This document shows positions 56,091 through 64,000 of a stretch of 64,000 bases of DNA, piece by piece (position 1 is the first letter of the stretch; every line of letters begins with the position of its first letter). The notes beneath the pieces were generated by a model, which did not search any database, was not told the origin of the DNA, and was given only the letters and a program-made list of their open reading frames with translations. The position numbers and the translations under genes were made by a program. This DNA comes from Triatoma infestans. Taxonomy: Eukaryota > Arthropoda > Insecta > Hemiptera > Reduviidae. The stretch spans positions 65,913 through 129,912 of the forward strand of contig JAAEAF010002747.1 in assembly GCA_011037195.1 (NCBI GenBank), read 5' to 3'.

Positions 56091-57523
56091 ATTTAACAAT
56101 TGAAAAAAGTATAACTTTTACCCACTCGAGTTTGAACGTCAGACTGGACGAAAGTTGCAAAAAGTACCGTTTAATACTTCCTCTGTTTTATAATCTGTTC
56201 TGTTTGGTCAACCTGTTCCGCTATATTAGGGATTTGTTTTGAACTTGTTTTCCCTTATTGTCGCTAGTTATCGGGCTGATTAGAGTTGAATAATGTAACT
56301 TTTCCACACTAATGAGAAAAAATAATGTGTAACTCACTTGTGTGTGAAAGTTGAACTACTTCAAATAATTGTCACAATTTAACGATTGCAGACAAATTTG
56401 GTGTGTGTAATAATAAATGTTTTCAGCTAATGGACTGAATGGATCTGTCTGCTTGTGTTGTAGTAAAACAAAATTAGAAAACGAAAAATTGCAGGATGCT
56501 GATTCTTGGCATTCAATTTGGGTATATCACGGTTCGGACCGAAAGTTGATCAAAATCTGCCAATCCGAAGTGATTTTTTTTTTTTTTTTTTTTTTTATAG
56601 TTTTTGCGTTTTTGCACACTTTTCTATAAAGTATTCCCATTTTTCCGTTTCGAAATTTCGAATTTAAATTGGGGTTCCCTATTGCAAGATACCTTGTAAA
56701 GCATTACCAGCTCCATAATAATGAGAATAATTAAATACGTTAAAAAAACACGACATTAAAGAGAAGTGCAAATTTTCGGAATAATATTTTCAGTTTCCCG
56801 CGATTTTCCCGAACGTGCCCGAAAAATGTTCTCAATGCGTGGGATGCTTACGTCACACATACCTGGTACGTTTATTTTTAACATATGTGATTTTAGGATT
56901 GTTACGGTGGGAAGGATTTAGACGTAAAACTTGCCGCTATAGTGTCATACACAATAGGAAGAGAAGCAAATATCTAGTAAAAATTCCGACTTTTAAGGAA
57001 AGATACAAGAGTATAAACATTTCTAAACAACGGATTAATATATTTTTTCGTGTTTTACATGCTTGCCCTTTATGGGGTTGACCATGTGAGGACTAAAATT
57101 AAAGGATTATGAGTACTGCATAATAAAATTTTATGAATAGTAACTAATGTTGCCTGGCTTGCCATCCTCCATGCACATAGTCGACTTAAAATAATAATAT
57201 AAAATTCTTACATATATCATTAAAAATCTTAATCTAGCAACTAGAACGGTTTGAAATACAAAATAAAGGGACTATTAAACCAAATAATTCAATTTGATAA
57301 TCCCCCAATTTTGTAGGTGCTCCCAAATACGAGATAAAAGAAACGCCCTCTTTGAACATATAGGTTATATTGATGAAGTTAAAGTCTGGTTATAATATCT
57401 GGCATCAGTTTAACAGTTCCATAAGTTTATTTTAATTAAATTGTTGAACTAGATTTTAACACACTCGTAGTTCCTGTAAATAGATCCTTTATAGACATTG
57501 CAATGACTTTATATACTTATTTT
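56091..57523. other. Unassigned; poly-T and weak SNS fragments
   Basis: A T-run at 56573-56597. At 56510-56650 and 56740-57000 short words (GACCGAAAGTTGATC, CCGCGATTTTCCCGA, AAATTCCGACTTTTAAGG) resemble SNS blocks at low identity. The frame at 56815-57081 is one of these and is not a gene. Confidence 0.4.
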
Positions 57524-58416
57524 ACTTTCTCTTACTCCTTGTAATCGTGTCAAATTTTCGATATCGACTTTTCACCGGAAATATCCGTTTTGGGGTCCCC
57601 TGACTCCAAAAAAGTGGTTTTTAGCAAATGGCCTTTGTGTGTGTGTGTGTGTGTGTGTGAGTGTGTCTGTGTGTGTGTGTTAACAACATAGCTCGAAAAC
57701 GAAAAACCATAGAAAGTTGAAACTTGATATACCGTTTAGGTATCACCATGGGATCTGACCCTGCGTTATCTGTCAAAATTCCTCAACCGGAAGTACCACT
57801 TTACTAGTTGGACTTTTTAATTTTTTGTAATTTTCTCAAAAATGGCTCCGTCGATTTTCTTCAAACTTGGTGTTCCAAGCCAACCACACATACAAAGAGC
57901 TACAGCTTTTATTTGAAACATTTCTCCGGGAAAATGCATTTAAGGGCACTTTTAGGGGAAGGGTGGGGTTAGGTTTTCATCTAAAGTACTATTTCAGTTT
58001 ATTAGACAATACTATCATCTAAATAATGTTAATTAGAATTAAATATGTTGTTGAAATTTCGAGTTCGAAAAAATCGGATAACCGGAAGTGCGTTTACTTT
58101 ACCACTTTACTAAATAATTTTTTCACTTTTCGCGATTTTCTCAAAAATGGCTTCGACGATTTTCTTGACACTTCATATATAAACTAAACATACAAAGATC
58201 TATAACTTTTATTTAAAACATTTCTCTGGGAAAATTCATTTAAGGACACTTTTAGAGGAGGGATGGGGTTACATTCTTCTCTAAAGTGCTCTCATAGTTG
58301 ATTATACAATTCTATCATCCAAACAAAATTAATTAGAAATAAGTAGATGGCCAAAATTCTGAATTTCAAGAAAATTAGTGAACCGGAAGTGCGCTTTTAC
58401 TGATCAGTTTTTCAGA
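57524..58416 (+). mobile_element. SNS family copy E, 3' truncated
   Basis: ACTTTCTCTTACTCCTTGTAATCGTG lacks the second half of the 5' palindrome. The A block, a (GT)n tract at 57635-57680, and two B-block rounds very close to copy C follow. It stops at AGTTTTTCAG (58416), where an RT coding fragment on the minus strand begins, so the 3' terminus has been lost. Confidence 0.85.
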
Positions 58417-58429
58417 AGGTTAAAAGATC

Positions 58430-59300
58430 CTCACACCCATACTCTAATGCAAACCTAATATATGACTTATAGGTAAGAGTGAAAATATCCTGGTTTGCGT
58501 CCCATTTTTTCCGTGCCAATCTCTTAAGCAGACCTATCTTCCTTCACCCTGTTGGGCTGATTTATCAGCATGTTTTTTCCACCCCATATTACTGTCCAGC
58601 TTAACATCAAGATAGGTTGCTGAATCAGTTTGTGGAAGATGCAGATTATTAAACTTAATCTCCAGTCTAGTAGTTTGGTTGAAAGGCGAAAGGTCTGGAA
58701 TTCAGTTTTGCATGAGTTTGATCTATTCTAATCATCCGCAGGGATCTAATCCCAGGGATAGCTTCCAATGCAGCAGTCACATCGTTAATAAGAAAAGCAT
58801 AACAAATCAGAAAAAAAAGGGCAGGATTCAGTTCAGCTCCTTGCGGAATACCTCTTCTCGTTTGCTTGTATGGAGAAACAATTTCATTATACTAGACCCT
58901 AATAAATCTTTGGGACAAAACAGAATGTAAACTCTTGTACATCTTTCCAGAGATGCCAATTTCTTTAATTTTCATTAATAGTTTTTCTCTACACCCCTTA
59001 TCAAAAGCTGCTCTTAAGTCCAGGAAAACCGCGACCCTACTCAGTTTTCTATTGAACCATTTCTATTTCTTGAGAGAGGTAGGCAATTCTACGATGTTTC
59101 TGTGTTTTCTAAACCCTGCTTGGTTGTCGGAGATAAATCTTCCTTCTTCTAAAAAGCACTGTAGCCTTGAAAATAGCAGTTGTCCATACAGGTTAGAAAA
59201 CATGTTAATCAGAGCTATGGCAATTCAAACTATGCAATTCTTCAGCTTATCCATAGGCTTATCTTTTTTAGCGATTGGACTAAATCATCCTAAGCCAAGC
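58430..59300 (-). pseudogene. CR1/I-group RT fragment, minus strand
   Basis: On the minus strand from about 59200: LLFSRLQCFLEEGRFISDNQAGFRKHRN, VAVFLDLRAAFDKGCREKLL (block A with Asp), MKIKEIGISGKMYKSLH, RRGIPQGAELNPALFF (block B), INDVTAALEAIPGIRSL. The YADD block is missing (direct passage to LRMIRID), consistent with a small deletion. RNase H-like or thumb sequence cannot be identified beyond CRxDxxxLTYKSYIRFALEYG-like remnants near 58430. The fragment ends abruptly at the SNS copy E junction. Confidence 0.75.
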
Positions 59301-59339
59301 GCTTAGTATGCCCTATTTCCAGACCTTATTCATAAACTT

Positions 59340-60175
59340 TTATGTTTCAATCCTTGCAAGTCATCCGGAAAACGGATTGTTGTGCAGAGGAGCCTTGGTG
59401 GCGGCCGGCGGGATGAGTAGCCAGCAGAAAGAAAAGCGTGAATGAGAGAGCAGTCAGTGTGTGATTGAGTGCTGGACGAGATGTTGAGACTTAGCTGTTC
59501 ATTGCGGTGTGTAAGTACCTCTATTGTCTACTTATTTCCCATTAGGGCGCTGCGGGGCTGTCGACCGCCAGTGTGTACATCGGTCTGAGCCACAGTAGTT
59601 ATAAGGCTTATCTCTCTTCCCAGAATTTGTGTTTATCGGTAGCTGTACACTTAGTACAGCCATTTTAAATTCTAATTAATCTGTGAATTGTCTGTTTAAA
59701 TTCTAATTTATTGTCTGTAGAATAATATACGGAGTCATAGCTTTTAGTTTAGTGTTCTTCTTTAATCATTATTACTTGTAATTTTGTTATATATATATAT
59801 TTATAGGGTTCATTATTAATTGTAGCAAATTATAATAGTAGATTTGAATAAACTAGTTTTTAGGGTTCAATATTTGTATCTCATTAGACGTAATTTTCTA
59901 TCCGTCGTAGATGTTGGTATTATTCTGAACCAATTAGTGTTGTAGATTTATAGAATACATTATAGTAATTGCCATTTTGTTTTCCTTTATTTGCAGGGAC
60001 CATTGGTTTTTTATCTCTTCTATATTTACTGGTAAATCAATATCCATACGGTTGACGTCCAAGTTGGCAAGTATATTGCACGTCTTGGTGTGACCCAGTA
60101 ACCTGTTCACGGGGCATTACCCCGCCGAAATATACGTGCAGTAAAACTGATTATTTGGTTTCTTTGTTACCTTCC
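59340..60175 (+). other. GC-richer block with splice-like signals; possible LTR or UTR exon
   Basis: Distinct from flanking RT fossils. GCGGCCGGCGGGATGAGTAGCC and a CpG-containing leader (59395-59500) end at CATTGCGGTGT|GTAAGTACC (donor-like, 59510). AT-rich sequence with AATAAA (59848) follows, then TTTTCCTTTATTTGCAG|GGACC (strong acceptor-like, 59997) and a GC-richer segment to GCCGAAATATACGTGCAG (60139). No long frame. It could be two non-coding exons, or a solo LTR with U3/R/U5. I cannot choose. Confidence 0.3.
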
Positions 60176-60179
60176 TCTC

Positions 60180-60935
60180 CCTAAGATCACGAGTGTGCTT
60201 CAAAACAAAGCTCAAAGCTCTAGACAGGTCTCCTCAATATAACTCCAGATGATAGGTCATGGCTCAACTTTACTCCCGGATCCCTCAAATTGTCTGTTCG
60301 AACAAGTGGTTGGGTATTGATAGCATATTTGTAGGAAATTAAATTCTTTTTTACGTTAAAAGGAGAAATTATATGGCATTTTTAATATTTAGTTCCATGC
60401 CATTACCACTGCACATTCGGAAATACCATTTCAGGTTTGCTGTAATTTTAGACAGTCTGTCAGGAAGAGAGCTTTACCAAAAAATTTCAGGGCGTCAGCT
60501 AATGCAAGAATTTCGGTGTCGGAGATTTCTATAAAAAGATCATTAATAATTAATTAATAAAAATGAGGGAAAGCCAAAGGCCAAGATGGGATCCGTGAGG
60601 AACACCTGATACTGCATCGAACCATCGAAAATGTTCAGAGCCCCATTTCACTCTGCACTTTCTACCTTTAAGGTAATCGCTTTAACGTACGACCACAAAT
60701 GCCTATCTCCTTAAGTTTCTCTACTAATATGGGGTGTGACACACGATCAAAAGCTTTCTTGAAGTGGTGTATAATAGTAACAACTTGTACCATTTTTCAT
60801 TTCGCTAGACACAGAGTGAAACAAAGTTGAACAGGTTGATTACTGTAGAGCGTCGACCCAAAAAACCATGCTTTGCGTGAAATTACATTAGTAGATAAAT
60901 CCTTACTACTTACATGACTAATTACATTAGACCGA
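60180..60935 (-). pseudogene. Jockey/CR1-type RT fragment, minus strand
   Basis: On the minus strand: GRRSTVINLFNFVSLCLAK (60870-60815), VTIIHHFKKAFDRVSHPILVEKLKEIG (block A region, about 60785-60700; the usual Asp reads His), then a decayed block B (SRIPSWPLAFPHFY, where GSHLGPLLF is expected), INDLFIEISDTEILALADALKFFG (60555-60480; the YADD pair reads LADA) and SECAVVMAWNXILK. It overlaps in content with the RT at 58430-59300, so the two are different elements. Confidence 0.65.
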
Positions 60936-62728
60936 CTCTAAAACAGTTTTCTGCACAACATGGCGGCCGTCCCCCCTCGCACCCCACGCTAGTCACTTAC
61001 CCCCCCAACCACCACTTAACCCCTCCAACCTATTAACACCTTCTTTCTCATCCCCTCCAATCCATCTTTCATGTAGGCAAAGAGATGTTAAAAATTAATT
61101 TTTTTTTTTGCTGAGGTCAGCAAAAGCGATCTCGCAACCTTCGCCATACAAGTCCATCACTTTTGGTAACTTGGGAATAGTAGTTTGCTTTAGATCCTTA
61201 TACCTCACCCACATACTTCTCCCTCATCTCTCTCACTTTTTTCCTATATATACATATATATTTATTCATATATATATGAATATATACATGGACTTAAAGA
61301 GAAGCTCTGCCCCACGTACCCCAGGCCAGGATTCATTAACCTTTGCATCTGTATTTTTCCATTCGTACAAAAGTTTTTTAACCTCTATGTGTGCACAATG
61401 TTTGCAATATACTTCCTGATTATATTTATTTATTTATTTTTTTTACACTGTCTTAAAGAGAGAGCCCTCCCTCTTTGTTTATGATAAAGCTATTTTTATC
61501 GATCAAGTATATTGATATCCAATCCAGTATATTGATTAATGAGTCAGTTACCTGTGTAAGCTTTTAGTAAACAAATAAAACTTAAATCTTCACTTTCCTT
61601 GTTTAACATAATTCTATTTTTTTAATCGATCAATTATATTTATTGAATCCAGTATATTGATTTATGAGTCAGTTACTACTGTAAGTTTTTTTTTTTTTGG
61701 ACAGATTAAAGTCGTTGGATCTGTTATCTAACGCAATGTACGACGAAGTAGTTATTAATATCTTTTGTCGAACTAATTGTTTATACAATTAAACAAAATA
61801 ATTAAAGAAAGGAAAAAACTAGTGTTTAACCAGAGATTTAGTAACTGTTGTATCTCAATTTACGTACGAAATTCCCCATATTTGTAAACACTTTTCTAAT
61901 ATAAAACGTACTTAATTTACACACATAATTCCGTCAATGCTTTCAAAGTAGAGATGTAAGTTTTCGATTAAAAGTGTAAAAGTCGAAATTGCCTATCTTA
62001 CAGATTGACATGTAAGAAATAAAAGTAAGAATAAGAAAAGTAAGCGGATAAAAGCGCATAAAAGAAAGAAAAGTAAGCGGTCTATGCGTACATATTAAAA
62101 CTAGTAATTTAACTGGAACTTATATGAATTTCGTTATATATTTTTAAACACTTCTTTTTAGAGCAAAAGTAATTTCTTTAAACATAGTTTGTGGAGTTTC
62201 TCAGTAATATCTTACATCTAGTGGAAAGCTGATCAAAACCAATAATGTAATTTTCAAAAAAATCGTCTGTCGAACTAATTGTTTGTACTTTTAAACAAAT
62301 TAGTTAGAGAAAGGAAAAATAAAAGAAGCTTAGTACAACTAGTAGTCTTTTTATCTGTATATTTAATTTCCAAGTTGAATCAGCTTTCCTCAACCTTCCT
62401 TACATCCTTGTTTTAAATAGGTCAGTAAGCACATGGATACATCGGATCCACATGAGTTGTTGTTTAGCTTGCATTGTGGACTGTTCTGTTGAAAGTGCTC
62501 TCTAGTTTTTTTTATGATTTAGTTGGGTTAATGGAAACCTTTATTTTTGATTTTATAATCAAAATTCGTGTTTTCGTCTGCCCTTTAATTTGAGTAGTGA
62601 TTCAAAAAAATTCAACGAGTGGTTCTTTTTATTTTTTACGTGGAAGGTGTTTGTTAAAAAGGGAATAGTTGTGTAAGTGTTATTATGTTTATTGGACTCT
62701 TGAACTTTTCAAAGAGGTTTGATCTAGC
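60936..62728. other. No recognised gene; local duplications
   Basis: A C-rich patch (60960-61075) of unknown origin, a palindromic (TA)-rich stretch (61245-61290), and two local direct duplications (see 61494-61690 and the ATTGTTTATACAATTAAAC / ATTGTTTGTACTTTTAAAC pair at 61770 and 62278). The frame at 61108-61419 has no motifs. Confidence 0.45.
61494..61690. repeat. Direct duplication of about 72 bp, 123 bp apart
   Basis: TTTTTATCGATCAAGTATATTGATATCC...ATGAGTCAGTTACCTGTGTAAGCTTTT (61494-61567) and TTTTTAATCGATCAATTATATTTATTG...ATGAGTCAGTTACTACTGTAAGTTTTT (61617-61690), about 85% similar. The intervening sequence is also A/T-rich. Origin unknown. Confidence 0.75.
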
Positions 62729-62769
62729 ATCAGAGACATTTTCCGTGGTAGACTGCTTCATTTTGTGGT

Positions 62770-62807
62770 CATCGACCGGTTTCGGACGTTCGCCCATCTT
62801 CAGGATG
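62770..62807 (-). ncRNA. Hammerhead ribozyme motif, left arm
   Basis: Minus strand: CATC, CTGAAGA, T, GGGCGAACGTCC (one G-U pair in hairpin II), GAAA, CCGGT, C, GATG. All core residues are kept. In an RNA copied through both arms it would face the right-arm motif. Confidence 0.75.
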
Positions 62808-62961
62808 CGCTTTTCAGACAGGTGTGCCAACAGACTCGTACAGGAGACTAGTTTCACACTAACGAGGTGTATGTTTAAAAATACTCTATTTTAAACATAC
62901 ATCAATTAGTGTGAAAATAAGTCTCTGTACGAGTCTGTGTTGGCACACTGTCTGAAAAGCG

Positions 62962-62999
62962 CATCCTGAAGATGGGCGAACGCCCGAAACCGGTCGATG
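62962..62999 (+). ncRNA. Hammerhead ribozyme motif, right arm (reference copy)
   Basis: CATC, CTGAAGA, T, GGGCGAACGCCC, GAAA, CCGGT, C, GATG. Core boxes intact; stem I CATC/GATG, hairpin II GGGC-GAAC-GCCC (an extra G-C pair is possible), palindromic helix III ACCGGT, cleavage expected after the C before GATG. The extra T between core box and hairpin II is shared by the other CTGAAGA copies. Confidence 0.78.
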
Positions 63000-63154
63000 A
63001 CCACAAAATGAAGCAGGCTACCACGGAAAATGTCTCTGATGCTTTCCAGCTCTGCGAAACCAACCACCACAACAAAGGTTTGATCTAGCTTGGTGAGTTC
63101 TCTCTATTTGTGTCTGCGTGATTCTAACTCAATAAAAAGAAAAGAGGAAAAATT

Positions 63155-63945
63155 ATGGAGGGGTTTAAGGAAGTAATGGAGAAGCTAGAGGAAATAAACA
63201 AAAATTTAGGAAAACAGATTTATGATTTGGACAATAAAGTATGCAGCTATCAAACGCAGTTAACTGCTACTTTGAATAAAATTGAAGCTATCGAAACCAA
63301 TTACAAATCTTTAAATGAAAAAATTAATAATTTCACTGAAGTTACCAACAATGTACAGAGAATTTCCGAGAAAAGAATGTAATTTTGTATAATTTTATCG
63401 AAGTAGGAAATGCTAATATTCAAGAACTTCAAGATAAAGTGATAGCGCTAATACAATATGTGTAAAAGTCCCAATGACCGTGAATGATATAGAGCAAATT
63501 AAAATTATGGGGCGCGATGTGACAGTTAAAAGACCAATTTTAATTAAATTTACATCTTGTCGGAAAAAAAATGGAAATTCTGAAAATGTCTAAAAACCTT
63601 AAAGAAACTAAAATTGGTCTGTCACACGATTATAGTACTGAAGTAAGAGAGGTGAGGCGTCAATTGCTCCCATATATGCATAGAGCTCGCAATGCGCAAT
63701 GCAGAGCTGCTCTTAGGTATAAGTTGCTCATTAATGGAACTCCTTTTTCACTGTCAGATTTAAAGTCGTTGGATATAGATGAAATTCTATCAACAGGCAC
63801 AACTACTACGTCGGACTTTGAGGAGTCAGATAAAGAAAGAGAATCAGCAAGTAAAGAAACTCCAAGACAGTTAAGAAGTGGACAGCAAAAAAAGGAACTG
63901 TTCAAGGACAACCCTTATTCAAGTGGATCAAGAAGAATGAGTTGA
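63155..63945 (+). pseudogene. L1-like ORF1 of a retroelement continuing past the window
   Basis: ATG at 63155 opens 75 codons: EEINKNLGKQIYDLDNKVC...ALNKIEAIETNY...LNEKINNFTEV, a coiled coil. A stop at 63380 and a frame change follow. The middle reads ANIQELQDKVIALIQ, then PMTVNDIEQIKIMGRD and VKRPILIKFTSC, then from 63571 MEILKMSKNLKETKIGLSHDY, STEVREVRRQLLPYMHRARN, KLLINGTPFSLSDLKSL and a charged tail to 63945. This is the coiled coil, RRM-like, C-terminal order of L1-type ORF1. ORF2 would lie beyond the window. The PLE foldback at 62729 sits in its 5' region. Confidence 0.75.
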
Positions 63946-64000
63946 AGACCGATAGTAGGAGAAAGAAAACAGGTAAAAGCCCGGCTAAATAGCAATCAGA

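Larger units (their letters stand above)
62729..63075 (+). mobile_element. PLE foldback insertion, 347 bp, with 14-bp target duplication
   Basis: Flanked by AGGTTTGATCTAGC (62715-62728 and 63076-63089), a perfect 14-bp repeat. The left arm (62729-about 62888) is the reverse complement of most of the right arm (about 62889-63039). Each arm holds a hammerhead motif, the CTGAAAAGCGCATCCTG block and a GTGTGAAA...AGTCTGTGTTGGCACAC region. The right arm runs about 36 bp further (GCTTTCCAGCTCTGCGAAAC, CAACCACCACAAC), giving the full 3' end. The left arm starts inside the tail, so it is the truncated partner. No protein is encoded. Confidence 0.9.

Noticed and set aside
58430..60935. One continuous RT element split by the GC-rich block
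   Set aside because: Both flanking fragments contain RT block A and block B regions, so they are two different elements.
61108..61419. 103-codon gene
   Set aside because: Low-complexity TATATA region in the middle, no motif and no start context; treated as chance.

Overview
This is a stretch of AT-rich animal genomic DNA, almost certainly from an arthropod and probably an insect. The basis is its load of insect-style transposable elements: Jockey-, R1/I-, RTE- and CR1-like non-LTR retrotransposons, BEL/Pao gag, hAT, PIF/Harbinger, Penelope-like elements (PLEs) and an interspersed family resembling Drosophila DINE-1. There are no operons or bacterial signals, and nearly every recognisable reading frame is a broken transposon gene. 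I cannot name the species. No complete host gene is visible. The best host candidate is one short minus-strand coding exon at 18741-18878 (membrane anchor followed by a GTAAGT donor).

Layout. 1-223: 33-bp minisatellite. 2572-4910: a Penelope-like element with a 40-bp repeat array, a broken RT and a GIY-YIG endonuclease; its RT is split by a PLE derivative carrying a minus-strand hammerhead ribozyme motif. 6130-8330: decayed R1-like element. 9432-10440: copy of the DINE-1/Helentron-like family (called SNS here, for short non-autonomous sequence). 10990-13170: I-like ORF2 joined to a foreign R1-like 3' end (to 13810). 13975-14925: ORF1 with a 45-bp PLE insertion. 17860-18471: 26-bp minisatellite. 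19010-22748: hAT element with a 19-bp-unit satellite inside it. 24600-27895: RTE-like element. 28095-33810: a three-level nest in which a full-length Jockey (28118-33214) sits in an L1-like ORF1 and itself carries a PIF/Harbinger element (30524-31454). 34495-38699: CR1-like element with a clear target-site duplication. 39745-41160: RTE-like RT. 41432-42050: Jockey 3' end on the minus strand. 43530-46220: minus-strand non-LTR RT broken by a PLE unit and an SNS copy. 48550-49815: BEL/Pao gag on the minus strand. 50200-58416: SNS and PLE fragments. 58430-60935: two minus-strand RT fragments around a GC-richer block. 62729-63075: PLE foldback insertion with two opposed hammerhead motifs and a 14-bp target duplication. 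63155-end: L1-like ORF1.

Two families stand out. (1) PLE units end in a shared block that folds as a hammerhead ribozyme core (CTGANGA, hairpin II, GAAA, palindromic ACCGGT helix III, then the cleavage position). The block recurs intact, degraded or partial at about nine places, three of them flanked by target duplications. (2) The SNS family has a 5' palindrome, a central (GT)n tract, a 3' subterminal sequence complementary to the 5' end and a terminal GTGTGA...TCACAC hairpin followed by a T-run. No clear target duplication was found. This is the anatomy of Helentron-derived DINE-1/HINE elements. Insertions into coding sequence give a relative chronology at several loci.
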